Of a stretch of DNA of 64,000 nucleotides, positions 9,843 to 24,925 are shown in pieces. A program made the position numbers and the translations under genes. The stretch covers positions 30,498,573-30,562,572 of the forward strand of contig OZ024940.1 of the NCBI GenBank assembly GCA_964017235.1, read 5' to 3'. This DNA is from Sabellastarte sp. h YS-2021 (Eukaryota > Annelida > Polychaeta > Sabellida > Sabellidae). The notes beneath the pieces were generated by a model that ran no database searches, had not been told where the DNA came from, and was given only the letters and a program-made list of their open reading frames with translations. The stretch's first letter is position 1; every line of letters starts with the position of its first letter.

Positions 9843-12800
9843 ACCAATTAAAAATTTCAATTTTCCGGGGTTTGGGGCCAGGCTCAGCCCCCCTCAAATT
9901 AGGAAATATCAGGTATATCCTAATACAACCAATCTAAGGCTCTTCTTTAATTTTGCATATGTTTTAACAATAATTGAGGATATATTAGGCCCATTTGGAG
10001 CATTACATCTCTGAAAAGAAATTATTTCACCCATATATTGCTGTAAAAATGGCCAAAAATACATGTAAATTACACCAAACCAGTACCAAATGTTGGTCTA
10101 TAATGCTGAAATTTGGCCAGAATATAAGGTGGCACATACTAAATCTGACTGAACCGGTTTTAAAATTACATCTGATATAACAGTACTTATAGTTTGGCAA
10201 TATTGGCTTCAGCTGGCCACAAATTCGCTTCTGTGGGGCTGCATTAAGATATACTTAAATTTGGCAAAGTAAGACAATTTAAGGCTGAAAACCATAGTGT
10301 TTGCTAGAGCTGGCGCCACTAAATGAGATTCCACAAGAATATTCCTTAAGAAATACATAACTGGTCCAAAATACATGTATTGGAAGTGCAGGTATCGAGG
10401 GGGTGATCATATGGCACATCAGTCCAAAACCCCACTTAAACTTCATCAATCTGGCTCAGATGTTCACAGGAAACTCAGTTCATATCTGACATTGATATTG
10501 TATTAGCTTGACTTACTCTGGAAACCAATTAAAAATTTCAATTTTCCGGGGTTTGGGGCCAGGCTCAGCCCCCCTCAAATTAGGAAATATCAGGTATATC
10601 CTAATACAACCAATCTGAAGCTCTTCTTTAATTTTGCATATGTTTTAACAATAATTGAGGATATATTAGGCCCATTTGGAGCATTACATCTCTGAAAATA
10701 AATTATTTCACCCATATATTGCTGTAAAAATGGCCAAAAATACATGTAAATTACACCAAACCAGTACCAAATGTTGGTCTATAATGCTGAAATTTGGCCA
10801 GAATACAAGGTGGCACATACTAAATCTGACTGAACCGGTTTTAAAATTACATCTGATATAACAGTACTTATAGTTTGGCAATATTGTTTTCAGCTGGCCA
10901 CAAATTCGCTTCTGTGGGGCTGCATTAAGATATACTTAAATTTGGCAAAGTAAGACAATTTAAGGCTGAAAACCATAGTGTTTGCTAGAGCTGGCGCCAC
11001 TAAATGAGATTCCACAAGAATATTCCTTAAGAAATACATAACTGGTCCAAAATACATGTATTGGAAGTGCAGGTATCGAGGGGGTGATCATATGGCACAT
11101 CAGTCCAAAACCCCACTTAAACTTCATCAATCTGGCTCAGATTTTCACAGGAAACTCAGTTCATATCTGACATTGATATTGTATTAGCTTGACTTACTCA
11201 GGAAACCAATTAAAAATTTCAATTTTCCGGGGTTTGGGGCCAGGCTCAGCCCCCCTCAAATTAGGAAATATCAGGTATATCCTAATACAACCAATCTGAA
11301 GCTCTTCTTTAATTTTGCATATGTTTTAACAATAATTGAGGATATATTAGGCCCATTTGGAGCATTACATCTCTGAAAAGAAATTATTTCACCCATATAT
11401 TGCTGTAAAAATGGCCAAAAATACATGTAAATTACACCAAACCAGTACCAAATGTTGGTCTATAATGCTGAAATTTGGCCAGAATACAAGGTGGCACATA
11501 CTAAATCTGACTGAACCGGTTTTAAAATTACATCTGATATAACAGTACTTATAGTTTGGCAATATTGTTTTCAGCTGGCCCCAAATTCGCTTCTGTGGGG
11601 CTGCATTAAGATATACTTAAATTTGGCAAAGTAAGACAAATTTAAGGCTGAAAACCATATTGTTTGCTAGAGCTGGCGCCACTAAATGAGATTCCACAAG
11701 AATATTCCTTAAGAAATACATAACTGGTCCAAAATACATGTATTGGAAGTGCAGGTATCGAGGGGGTGATCATATGGCACATCAGTCCAAAACCCCACTT
11801 AAACTTCATCCATCTGGCTCAGATTTTCAAAGGAAACTCAGTTCATATCTGACATTGATATTGTATTGGCTTGACTTACTCAGGAAACCAATTAAAATTT
11901 CAATTTTCCGGGGTTTGGGGCCAGGCTCAGCCCCCCTCAAATTAGGAAATATCAGGTATATCCTAATACAACCAATCTGAAGCTCTTCTTTAATTTTGCA
12001 TATGTTTTAACAATAATTGAGGATATATTAGGCCTATTTGGAACATTACATCTCTGAAAATAAATTATTTCACCCATATATTGCTGTAAAAATGGCCAAA
12101 ATACATGTAAATTACACCAAACCAGTACCAAATGTTGGTCTATAATGCTGAAATTTGGCCAGAAGATAAGGTGGTACATACTAAATCTGACTGAACCGGT
12201 TTTAAAATTACATCTGATATAACAGTACTTATAGTTTGGCAATATTGGCTTCAGCTGGCCCCAAATTCGCTTCTGTGGGGCTGCATTAGGATATACTTAA
12301 ATTTGGCAAAGTAAGACAAATTTAAGGCTGAAAACCATATTGTTTGCTAGAGCTGGCGCCACTAAATGAGATTCCACAAGAATATTCCTTAAGAAATACA
12401 TAACTGGTCCAAAATACATGTATTGGAAGTGCAGGTATCGAGGGGGTGATCATATGGCACATCAGTCCAAAACCCCACTTAAACTTCATCAATCTGGCTC
12501 AGATTTTCACAGGAAACTCAGTTCATATCTGACATTGATATTGTATTGGCTTGACTTACTCAGGAAACCAATTAAAAATTTCAATTTTCCGGGGTTTGGG
12601 GCCAGGCTCAGCCCCCCTCAAATTAGGAAATATCAGGTATATCCTAATACAACCAATCTAAGGCTCTTCTTTAATTTTGCATATGTTTTAACAATAATTG
12701 AGGATATATTAGGCCCATTTGGAGCATTACATCTCTGAAAAGAAATTATTTCACCCATATATTGCTGTAAAAATGGCCAAAAATACATGTAAATTACACC

Positions 12801-15800
12801 AAACCAGTACCAAATGTTGGTCTATAATGCTGAAATTTGGCCAGAATATAAGGTGGCACATACTAAATCTGACTGAACCGGTTTTAAAATTACATCTGAT
12901 ATAACAGTACTTATAGTTTGGCAATATTGGCTTCAGCTGGCCCCAAATTCGCTTCTGTGGGGCTGCATTAGGATATACTTAAATTTGGCAAAGTAAGACA
13001 AATTTAAGGCTGAAAACCATATTGTTTGCTAGAGCTGGCGCCACTAAATGAGATTCCACAAGAATATTCCTTAAGAAATACATAACTGGTCCAAAATACA
13101 TGTATTGGAAGTGCAGGTATCGAGGGGGTGATCATATGGCACATCAGTCCAAAACCCCACTTAAACTTCATCAATCTGGCTCAGATTTTCACAGGAAACT
13201 CAGTTCATATCTGACATGGATATTGTATTAGCTTGACTTACTCAGGAAACCAATTAAAAATTTCAATTTTCCGGGGTTTGGGGCCAGGCTCAGCCCCCCT
13301 CAAATTAGGAAATATCAGGTATATCCTAATACAACCAATCTGAAGCTCTTCTTTAATTTTGCATATGTTTTAACAATAATTGAGGATATATTAGGCCCAT
13401 TTGGAGCATTACATCTCTGAAAATAAATTATTTCACCCATATATTGCTGTAAAAATGGCCAAAAGTACATGTAAATTACACCAAACCAGTACCAAATGTT
13501 GGTCTATAATGCTGAAATTTGGCCAGAATACAAGGTGGCACATACTAAATCTGACTGAACCGGTTTTAAAATTACATCTGATATAACAGTACTTATAGTT
13601 TGGCAATATTGTTTTCAGCTGGCCCCAAATTCGCTTCTGTGGGGCTGCATTAAGATATACTTAAATTTGGCAAAGTAAGACAAATTTAAGGCTGAAAACC
13701 ATATTGTTTGCTAGAGCTGGCGCCACTAAATGAGATTCCACAAGAATATTCCTTAAGAAATACATAACTGGTCCAAAATACATGTATTGGAAGTGCAGGT
13801 ATCGAGGGGGTGATCATATGGCACATCAGTCCAAAACCCCACTTAAACTTCATCCATCTGGCTCAGATTTTCAAAGGAAACTCAGTTCATATCTGACATT
13901 GATATTGTATTGGCTTGACTTACTCAGGAAACCAATTAAAATTTCAATTTTCCGGGGTTTGGGGCCAGGCTCAGCCCCCCTCAAATTAGGAAATATCAGG
14001 TATATCCTAATACAACCAATCTGAAGCTCTTCTTTAATTTTGCATATGTTTTAACAATAATTGAGGATATATTAGGCCCATTTGGAGCATTACATCTCTG
14101 AAAATAAATTATTTCACCCATATATTGCTGTAAAAATGGCCAAAAGTACATGTAAATTACACCAAACCAGTACCAAATGTTGGTCTATAATGCTGAAATT
14201 TGGCCAGAATACAAGGTGGCACATACTAAATCTGACTGAACCGGTTTTAAAATTACATCTGATATAACAGTACTTATAGTTTGGCAATATTGTTTTCAGC
14301 TGGCCCCAAATTCGCTTCTGTGGGGCTGCATTAAGATATACTTAAATTTGGCAAAGTAAGACAAATTTAAGGCTGAAAACCATATTGTTTGCTAGAGCTG
14401 GCGCCACTAAATGAGATTCCACAAGAATATTCCTTAAGAAATACATAACTGGTCCAAAATACATGTATTGGAAGTGCAGGTATCGAGGGGGTGATCATAT
14501 GGCACATCAGTCCAAAACCCCACTTAAACTTCATCCATCTGGCTCAGATTTTCAAAGGAAACTCAGTTCATATCTGACATTGATATTGTATTGGCTTGAC
14601 TTACTCAGGAAACCAATTAAAATTTCAATTTTCCGGGGTTTGGGGCCAGGCTCAGCCCCCCTCAAATTAGGAAATATCAGGTATATCCTAATACAACCAA
14701 TCTGAAGCTCTTCTTTAATTTTGCATATGTTTTAACAATAATTGAGGATATATTAGGCCCATTTGGAGCATTACATCTCTGAAAATAAATTATTTCACCC
14801 ATATATTGCTGTAAAAATGGCCAAAAGTACATGTAAATTACACCAAACCAGTACCAAATGTTGGTCTATAATGCTGAAATTTGGCCAGAATACAAGGTGG
14901 CACATACTAAATCTGACTGAACCGGTTTTAAAATTACATCTGATATAACAGTACTTATAGTTTGGCAATATTGTTTTCAGCTGGCCCCAAATTCGCTTCT
15001 GTGGGGCTGCATTAAGATATACTTAAATTTGGCAAAGTAAGACAAATTTAAGGCTGAAAACCATAGTGTTTGCTAGAGCTGGCGCCACTAAATGAGATTC
15101 CACAAGAATATTCCTTAAGAAATACATAACTGGTCCAAAATACATGTATTGGAAGTGCAGGTATCGAGGGGGTGATCATATGGCACATCAGTCCAAAACC
15201 CCACTTAAACTTCATCAATCTGGCTCAGATTTTCACAGGAAGCTCAGTTCATATCTGACATTGATATTGTATTGGCTTGACTTACTCAGGAGACCAATTA
15301 AAAATTTCAATTTTCCGGGGTTTGGGGCCAGGCTCAGCCCCCCTCAAATTAGGAAATATCAGGTATATCCTAGTACAACCAATCTGAAGCTCTTCTTTAA
15401 TTTTGCATATGTTTTAACAATAATTGAGGATATATTAGGCCCATTTGGAGCACTACATCTCTGAAAATAAATTATTTCACCCATATATTGCTGTAAAAAT
15501 GGCCAAAAATACATGTAAATTACACCAAACCAGTACCAAATGTTGGTCTATAATGCTGAAATTTGGCCAGAATATAAGGTGGCACATACTAAATCTGACT
15601 GAACCGGTTTTAAAATTACATCTGATATAACAGTACTTATAGTTTGGCAATATTGGCTTCAGCTGGCCCCAAATTCGCTTCTGTGGGGCTGCATTAGGAT
15701 ATACTTAAATTTGGCAAAGTAAGACAAATTTAAGGCTGAAAACCATATTGTTTGCTAGAGCTGGCGCCACTAAATGAGATTCCACAAGAATATTCCTTAA

Positions 15801-17337
15801 GAACAACATAACTGGTCCAAAATACATGTATTGGAAGTGCAGGTATCGAGGGGGTGATCATATGGCACATCAGTCCAAAACCCCACTTAAACTTCATCAA
15901 TCTGGCTCAGATTTTCACAGGAAACTCAGTTCATATCTGACATGGATATTGTATTGGCTTGACTTACTCAGGAAACCAATTAAAAATTTCAATTTTCCGG
16001 GGTTTGGGGCCAGGCTCAGCCCCCCTCAAATTAGGAAATATCAGGTATATCCTAATACAACCAATCTGAAGCTCTTCTTTAATTTTGCATATGTTTTAAC
16101 AATAATTGAGGATATATTAGGCCCATTTGGAACATTACATCTCTGAAAATAAATTATTTCACCCATATATTGCTGTAAAAATGGCCAAAATACATGTAAA
16201 TTACACCAAACCAGTACCAAATGTTGGTCTATAATGCTGAAATTTGGCCAGAAGATAAGGTGGCACATACTAAATCTGACTGAACCGGTTTTAAAATTAC
16301 ATCTGATATAACAGTACTTATAGTTTGGCAATATTGGCTTCAGCTGGCCCCAAATTCGCTTCTGTGGGGCTGCATTAGGATATACTTAAATTTGGCAAAG
16401 TAAGACAAATTTAAGGCTGAAAACCATATTGTTTGCTAGAGCTGGCGCCACTAAATGAGATTCCACAAGAATATTCCTTAAGAAATACATAACTGGTCCA
16501 AAATACATGTATTGGAAGTGCAGGTATCGAGGGGGTGATCATATGCCACATCAGTCCAAAACCCCACTTAAACTTCATCAATCTGGCTCAGATTTTCACA
16601 GGAAACTCAGTTCATATCTGACATTGATATTGTATTGGCTTGACTTACTCAGGAAACCAATTAAAAATTTCAATTTTCCGGGGTTTGGGGCCAGGCTCAG
16701 CCCCCCTCAAATTAGGAAATATCAGGTATATCCTAATACAACCAATCTAAGGCTCTTCTTTAATTTTGCATATGTTTTAACAATAATTGAGGATATATTA
16801 GGCCCATTTGGAGCATTACATCTCTGAAAAGAAATTATTTCACCCATATATTGCTGTAAAAATGGCCAAAAATACATGTAAATTACACCAAACCAGTACC
16901 AAATGTTGGTCTATAATGCTGAAATTTGGCCAGAATACAAGGTGGCACATACTAAATCTGACTGAACCGGTTTTAAAATTACATCTGATATAACAGTACT
17001 TATAGTTTGGCAATATTGTTTTCAGCTGGCCCCAAATTCGCTTCTGTGGGGCTGCATTAAGATATACTTAAATTTGGCAAAGTAAGACAAATTTAAGGCT
17101 GAAAACCATATTGTTTGCTAGAGCTGGCGCCACTAAATGAGATTCCACAAGAATATTCCTTAAGAAATACATAACTGGTCCAAAATACATGTATTGGAAG
17201 TGCAGGTATCGAGGGGGTGATCATATGGCACATCAGTCCAAAACCCCACTTAAACTTCATCCATCTGGCTCAGATTTTCAAAGGAAACTCAGTTCATATC
17301 TGACATTGATATTGTATTGGCTTGACTTACTCAGGAG
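9843..17337. repeat. 11-monomer higher-order unit, copy 1 (7495 bp)
   Basis: Positions 9843-17430 match 17338-24925 at an offset of 7495 bp. I compared variant sites along the block and saw no difference. The shared rare variants include CATATGCCACATC (in M24 at 16507 and M35 at 24002), TCCTAGTACAACC, CAGATGTTCAC, TTTGGAACATTAC and GGTGGTACATAC. The left limit is set by A at 9842 versus G at 17337. The right limit of the match is A at 17431 versus G at 24926. The 93-bp ambiguity equals the overlap of copies at the junction, as expected for unequal exchange inside the same part of two aligned monomers. Confidence 0.93.
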
Positions 17338-20300
17338 ACCAATTAAAAATTTCAATTTTCCGGGGTTTGGGGCCAGGCTCAGCCCCCCTCAAATTAGGAA
17401 ATATCAGGTATATCCTAATACAACCAATCTAAGGCTCTTCTTTAATTTTGCATATGTTTTAACAATAATTGAGGATATATTAGGCCCATTTGGAGCATTA
17501 CATCTCTGAAAAGAAATTATTTCACCCATATATTGCTGTAAAAATGGCCAAAAATACATGTAAATTACACCAAACCAGTACCAAATGTTGGTCTATAATG
17601 CTGAAATTTGGCCAGAATATAAGGTGGCACATACTAAATCTGACTGAACCGGTTTTAAAATTACATCTGATATAACAGTACTTATAGTTTGGCAATATTG
17701 GCTTCAGCTGGCCACAAATTCGCTTCTGTGGGGCTGCATTAAGATATACTTAAATTTGGCAAAGTAAGACAATTTAAGGCTGAAAACCATAGTGTTTGCT
17801 AGAGCTGGCGCCACTAAATGAGATTCCACAAGAATATTCCTTAAGAAATACATAACTGGTCCAAAATACATGTATTGGAAGTGCAGGTATCGAGGGGGTG
17901 ATCATATGGCACATCAGTCCAAAACCCCACTTAAACTTCATCAATCTGGCTCAGATGTTCACAGGAAACTCAGTTCATATCTGACATTGATATTGTATTA
18001 GCTTGACTTACTCTGGAAACCAATTAAAAATTTCAATTTTCCGGGGTTTGGGGCCAGGCTCAGCCCCCCTCAAATTAGGAAATATCAGGTATATCCTAAT
18101 ACAACCAATCTGAAGCTCTTCTTTAATTTTGCATATGTTTTAACAATAATTGAGGATATATTAGGCCCATTTGGAGCATTACATCTCTGAAAATAAATTA
18201 TTTCACCCATATATTGCTGTAAAAATGGCCAAAAATACATGTAAATTACACCAAACCAGTACCAAATGTTGGTCTATAATGCTGAAATTTGGCCAGAATA
18301 CAAGGTGGCACATACTAAATCTGACTGAACCGGTTTTAAAATTACATCTGATATAACAGTACTTATAGTTTGGCAATATTGTTTTCAGCTGGCCACAAAT
18401 TCGCTTCTGTGGGGCTGCATTAAGATATACTTAAATTTGGCAAAGTAAGACAATTTAAGGCTGAAAACCATAGTGTTTGCTAGAGCTGGCGCCACTAAAT
18501 GAGATTCCACAAGAATATTCCTTAAGAAATACATAACTGGTCCAAAATACATGTATTGGAAGTGCAGGTATCGAGGGGGTGATCATATGGCACATCAGTC
18601 CAAAACCCCACTTAAACTTCATCAATCTGGCTCAGATTTTCACAGGAAACTCAGTTCATATCTGACATTGATATTGTATTAGCTTGACTTACTCAGGAAA
18701 CCAATTAAAAATTTCAATTTTCCGGGGTTTGGGGCCAGGCTCAGCCCCCCTCAAATTAGGAAATATCAGGTATATCCTAATACAACCAATCTGAAGCTCT
18801 TCTTTAATTTTGCATATGTTTTAACAATAATTGAGGATATATTAGGCCCATTTGGAGCATTACATCTCTGAAAAGAAATTATTTCACCCATATATTGCTG
18901 TAAAAATGGCCAAAAATACATGTAAATTACACCAAACCAGTACCAAATGTTGGTCTATAATGCTGAAATTTGGCCAGAATACAAGGTGGCACATACTAAA
19001 TCTGACTGAACCGGTTTTAAAATTACATCTGATATAACAGTACTTATAGTTTGGCAATATTGTTTTCAGCTGGCCCCAAATTCGCTTCTGTGGGGCTGCA
19101 TTAAGATATACTTAAATTTGGCAAAGTAAGACAAATTTAAGGCTGAAAACCATATTGTTTGCTAGAGCTGGCGCCACTAAATGAGATTCCACAAGAATAT
19201 TCCTTAAGAAATACATAACTGGTCCAAAATACATGTATTGGAAGTGCAGGTATCGAGGGGGTGATCATATGGCACATCAGTCCAAAACCCCACTTAAACT
19301 TCATCCATCTGGCTCAGATTTTCAAAGGAAACTCAGTTCATATCTGACATTGATATTGTATTGGCTTGACTTACTCAGGAAACCAATTAAAATTTCAATT
19401 TTCCGGGGTTTGGGGCCAGGCTCAGCCCCCCTCAAATTAGGAAATATCAGGTATATCCTAATACAACCAATCTGAAGCTCTTCTTTAATTTTGCATATGT
19501 TTTAACAATAATTGAGGATATATTAGGCCTATTTGGAACATTACATCTCTGAAAATAAATTATTTCACCCATATATTGCTGTAAAAATGGCCAAAATACA
19601 TGTAAATTACACCAAACCAGTACCAAATGTTGGTCTATAATGCTGAAATTTGGCCAGAAGATAAGGTGGTACATACTAAATCTGACTGAACCGGTTTTAA
19701 AATTACATCTGATATAACAGTACTTATAGTTTGGCAATATTGGCTTCAGCTGGCCCCAAATTCGCTTCTGTGGGGCTGCATTAGGATATACTTAAATTTG
19801 GCAAAGTAAGACAAATTTAAGGCTGAAAACCATATTGTTTGCTAGAGCTGGCGCCACTAAATGAGATTCCACAAGAATATTCCTTAAGAAATACATAACT
19901 GGTCCAAAATACATGTATTGGAAGTGCAGGTATCGAGGGGGTGATCATATGGCACATCAGTCCAAAACCCCACTTAAACTTCATCAATCTGGCTCAGATT
20001 TTCACAGGAAACTCAGTTCATATCTGACATTGATATTGTATTGGCTTGACTTACTCAGGAAACCAATTAAAAATTTCAATTTTCCGGGGTTTGGGGCCAG
20101 GCTCAGCCCCCCTCAAATTAGGAAATATCAGGTATATCCTAATACAACCAATCTAAGGCTCTTCTTTAATTTTGCATATGTTTTAACAATAATTGAGGAT
20201 ATATTAGGCCCATTTGGAGCATTACATCTCTGAAAAGAAATTATTTCACCCATATATTGCTGTAAAAATGGCCAAAAATACATGTAAATTACACCAAACC

Positions 20301-23300
20301 AGTACCAAATGTTGGTCTATAATGCTGAAATTTGGCCAGAATATAAGGTGGCACATACTAAATCTGACTGAACCGGTTTTAAAATTACATCTGATATAAC
20401 AGTACTTATAGTTTGGCAATATTGGCTTCAGCTGGCCCCAAATTCGCTTCTGTGGGGCTGCATTAGGATATACTTAAATTTGGCAAAGTAAGACAAATTT
20501 AAGGCTGAAAACCATATTGTTTGCTAGAGCTGGCGCCACTAAATGAGATTCCACAAGAATATTCCTTAAGAAATACATAACTGGTCCAAAATACATGTAT
20601 TGGAAGTGCAGGTATCGAGGGGGTGATCATATGGCACATCAGTCCAAAACCCCACTTAAACTTCATCAATCTGGCTCAGATTTTCACAGGAAACTCAGTT
20701 CATATCTGACATGGATATTGTATTAGCTTGACTTACTCAGGAAACCAATTAAAAATTTCAATTTTCCGGGGTTTGGGGCCAGGCTCAGCCCCCCTCAAAT
20801 TAGGAAATATCAGGTATATCCTAATACAACCAATCTGAAGCTCTTCTTTAATTTTGCATATGTTTTAACAATAATTGAGGATATATTAGGCCCATTTGGA
20901 GCATTACATCTCTGAAAATAAATTATTTCACCCATATATTGCTGTAAAAATGGCCAAAAGTACATGTAAATTACACCAAACCAGTACCAAATGTTGGTCT
21001 ATAATGCTGAAATTTGGCCAGAATACAAGGTGGCACATACTAAATCTGACTGAACCGGTTTTAAAATTACATCTGATATAACAGTACTTATAGTTTGGCA
21101 ATATTGTTTTCAGCTGGCCCCAAATTCGCTTCTGTGGGGCTGCATTAAGATATACTTAAATTTGGCAAAGTAAGACAAATTTAAGGCTGAAAACCATATT
21201 GTTTGCTAGAGCTGGCGCCACTAAATGAGATTCCACAAGAATATTCCTTAAGAAATACATAACTGGTCCAAAATACATGTATTGGAAGTGCAGGTATCGA
21301 GGGGGTGATCATATGGCACATCAGTCCAAAACCCCACTTAAACTTCATCCATCTGGCTCAGATTTTCAAAGGAAACTCAGTTCATATCTGACATTGATAT
21401 TGTATTGGCTTGACTTACTCAGGAAACCAATTAAAATTTCAATTTTCCGGGGTTTGGGGCCAGGCTCAGCCCCCCTCAAATTAGGAAATATCAGGTATAT
21501 CCTAATACAACCAATCTGAAGCTCTTCTTTAATTTTGCATATGTTTTAACAATAATTGAGGATATATTAGGCCCATTTGGAGCATTACATCTCTGAAAAT
21601 AAATTATTTCACCCATATATTGCTGTAAAAATGGCCAAAAGTACATGTAAATTACACCAAACCAGTACCAAATGTTGGTCTATAATGCTGAAATTTGGCC
21701 AGAATACAAGGTGGCACATACTAAATCTGACTGAACCGGTTTTAAAATTACATCTGATATAACAGTACTTATAGTTTGGCAATATTGTTTTCAGCTGGCC
21801 CCAAATTCGCTTCTGTGGGGCTGCATTAAGATATACTTAAATTTGGCAAAGTAAGACAAATTTAAGGCTGAAAACCATATTGTTTGCTAGAGCTGGCGCC
21901 ACTAAATGAGATTCCACAAGAATATTCCTTAAGAAATACATAACTGGTCCAAAATACATGTATTGGAAGTGCAGGTATCGAGGGGGTGATCATATGGCAC
22001 ATCAGTCCAAAACCCCACTTAAACTTCATCCATCTGGCTCAGATTTTCAAAGGAAACTCAGTTCATATCTGACATTGATATTGTATTGGCTTGACTTACT
22101 CAGGAAACCAATTAAAATTTCAATTTTCCGGGGTTTGGGGCCAGGCTCAGCCCCCCTCAAATTAGGAAATATCAGGTATATCCTAATACAACCAATCTGA
22201 AGCTCTTCTTTAATTTTGCATATGTTTTAACAATAATTGAGGATATATTAGGCCCATTTGGAGCATTACATCTCTGAAAATAAATTATTTCACCCATATA
22301 TTGCTGTAAAAATGGCCAAAAGTACATGTAAATTACACCAAACCAGTACCAAATGTTGGTCTATAATGCTGAAATTTGGCCAGAATACAAGGTGGCACAT
22401 ACTAAATCTGACTGAACCGGTTTTAAAATTACATCTGATATAACAGTACTTATAGTTTGGCAATATTGTTTTCAGCTGGCCCCAAATTCGCTTCTGTGGG
22501 GCTGCATTAAGATATACTTAAATTTGGCAAAGTAAGACAAATTTAAGGCTGAAAACCATAGTGTTTGCTAGAGCTGGCGCCACTAAATGAGATTCCACAA
22601 GAATATTCCTTAAGAAATACATAACTGGTCCAAAATACATGTATTGGAAGTGCAGGTATCGAGGGGGTGATCATATGGCACATCAGTCCAAAACCCCACT
22701 TAAACTTCATCAATCTGGCTCAGATTTTCACAGGAAGCTCAGTTCATATCTGACATTGATATTGTATTGGCTTGACTTACTCAGGAGACCAATTAAAAAT
22801 TTCAATTTTCCGGGGTTTGGGGCCAGGCTCAGCCCCCCTCAAATTAGGAAATATCAGGTATATCCTAGTACAACCAATCTGAAGCTCTTCTTTAATTTTG
22901 CATATGTTTTAACAATAATTGAGGATATATTAGGCCCATTTGGAGCACTACATCTCTGAAAATAAATTATTTCACCCATATATTGCTGTAAAAATGGCCA
23001 AAAATACATGTAAATTACACCAAACCAGTACCAAATGTTGGTCTATAATGCTGAAATTTGGCCAGAATATAAGGTGGCACATACTAAATCTGACTGAACC
23101 GGTTTTAAAATTACATCTGATATAACAGTACTTATAGTTTGGCAATATTGGCTTCAGCTGGCCCCAAATTCGCTTCTGTGGGGCTGCATTAGGATATACT
23201 TAAATTTGGCAAAGTAAGACAAATTTAAGGCTGAAAACCATATTGTTTGCTAGAGCTGGCGCCACTAAATGAGATTCCACAAGAATATTCCTTAAGAACA

Positions 23301-24925
23301 ACATAACTGGTCCAAAATACATGTATTGGAAGTGCAGGTATCGAGGGGGTGATCATATGGCACATCAGTCCAAAACCCCACTTAAACTTCATCAATCTGG
23401 CTCAGATTTTCACAGGAAACTCAGTTCATATCTGACATGGATATTGTATTGGCTTGACTTACTCAGGAAACCAATTAAAAATTTCAATTTTCCGGGGTTT
23501 GGGGCCAGGCTCAGCCCCCCTCAAATTAGGAAATATCAGGTATATCCTAATACAACCAATCTGAAGCTCTTCTTTAATTTTGCATATGTTTTAACAATAA
23601 TTGAGGATATATTAGGCCCATTTGGAACATTACATCTCTGAAAATAAATTATTTCACCCATATATTGCTGTAAAAATGGCCAAAATACATGTAAATTACA
23701 CCAAACCAGTACCAAATGTTGGTCTATAATGCTGAAATTTGGCCAGAAGATAAGGTGGCACATACTAAATCTGACTGAACCGGTTTTAAAATTACATCTG
23801 ATATAACAGTACTTATAGTTTGGCAATATTGGCTTCAGCTGGCCCCAAATTCGCTTCTGTGGGGCTGCATTAGGATATACTTAAATTTGGCAAAGTAAGA
23901 CAAATTTAAGGCTGAAAACCATATTGTTTGCTAGAGCTGGCGCCACTAAATGAGATTCCACAAGAATATTCCTTAAGAAATACATAACTGGTCCAAAATA
24001 CATGTATTGGAAGTGCAGGTATCGAGGGGGTGATCATATGCCACATCAGTCCAAAACCCCACTTAAACTTCATCAATCTGGCTCAGATTTTCACAGGAAA
24101 CTCAGTTCATATCTGACATTGATATTGTATTGGCTTGACTTACTCAGGAAACCAATTAAAAATTTCAATTTTCCGGGGTTTGGGGCCAGGCTCAGCCCCC
24201 CTCAAATTAGGAAATATCAGGTATATCCTAATACAACCAATCTAAGGCTCTTCTTTAATTTTGCATATGTTTTAACAATAATTGAGGATATATTAGGCCC
24301 ATTTGGAGCATTACATCTCTGAAAAGAAATTATTTCACCCATATATTGCTGTAAAAATGGCCAAAAATACATGTAAATTACACCAAACCAGTACCAAATG
24401 TTGGTCTATAATGCTGAAATTTGGCCAGAATACAAGGTGGCACATACTAAATCTGACTGAACCGGTTTTAAAATTACATCTGATATAACAGTACTTATAG
24501 TTTGGCAATATTGTTTTCAGCTGGCCCCAAATTCGCTTCTGTGGGGCTGCATTAAGATATACTTAAATTTGGCAAAGTAAGACAAATTTAAGGCTGAAAA
24601 CCATATTGTTTGCTAGAGCTGGCGCCACTAAATGAGATTCCACAAGAATATTCCTTAAGAAATACATAACTGGTCCAAAATACATGTATTGGAAGTGCAG
24701 GTATCGAGGGGGTGATCATATGGCACATCAGTCCAAAACCCCACTTAAACTTCATCCATCTGGCTCAGATTTTCAAAGGAAACTCAGTTCATATCTGACA
24801 TTGATATTGTATTGGCTTGACTTACTCAGGAGACCAATTAAAAATTTCAATTTTCCGGGGTTTGGGGCCAGGCTCAGCCCCCCTCAAATTAGGAAATATC
24901 AGGTATATCCTAATACAACCAATCT
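17338..24925. repeat. 11-monomer higher-order unit, copy 2 (7495 bp + 93 bp)
   Basis: This is the second copy of the block at 9843, in direct tandem with it. Its eleven internal monomer spacings, including the two 680- to 681-bp monomers with a lost A in GGCCAAAATACATG, repeat those of copy 1 exactly. The lack of visible divergence over about 7.6 kb means a very recent event or a duplicated stretch in the assembly. Confidence 0.92.

Noticed and set aside
11952-12242. Minus-strand 93- to 96-codon frames in M17, M23, M28, M34, M40 and M41
   Set aside because: They appear only where an A is lost in GGCCAAAAATACATG or where the 10-bp deletion occurs, which opens the frame by chance. Other monomers lack them.
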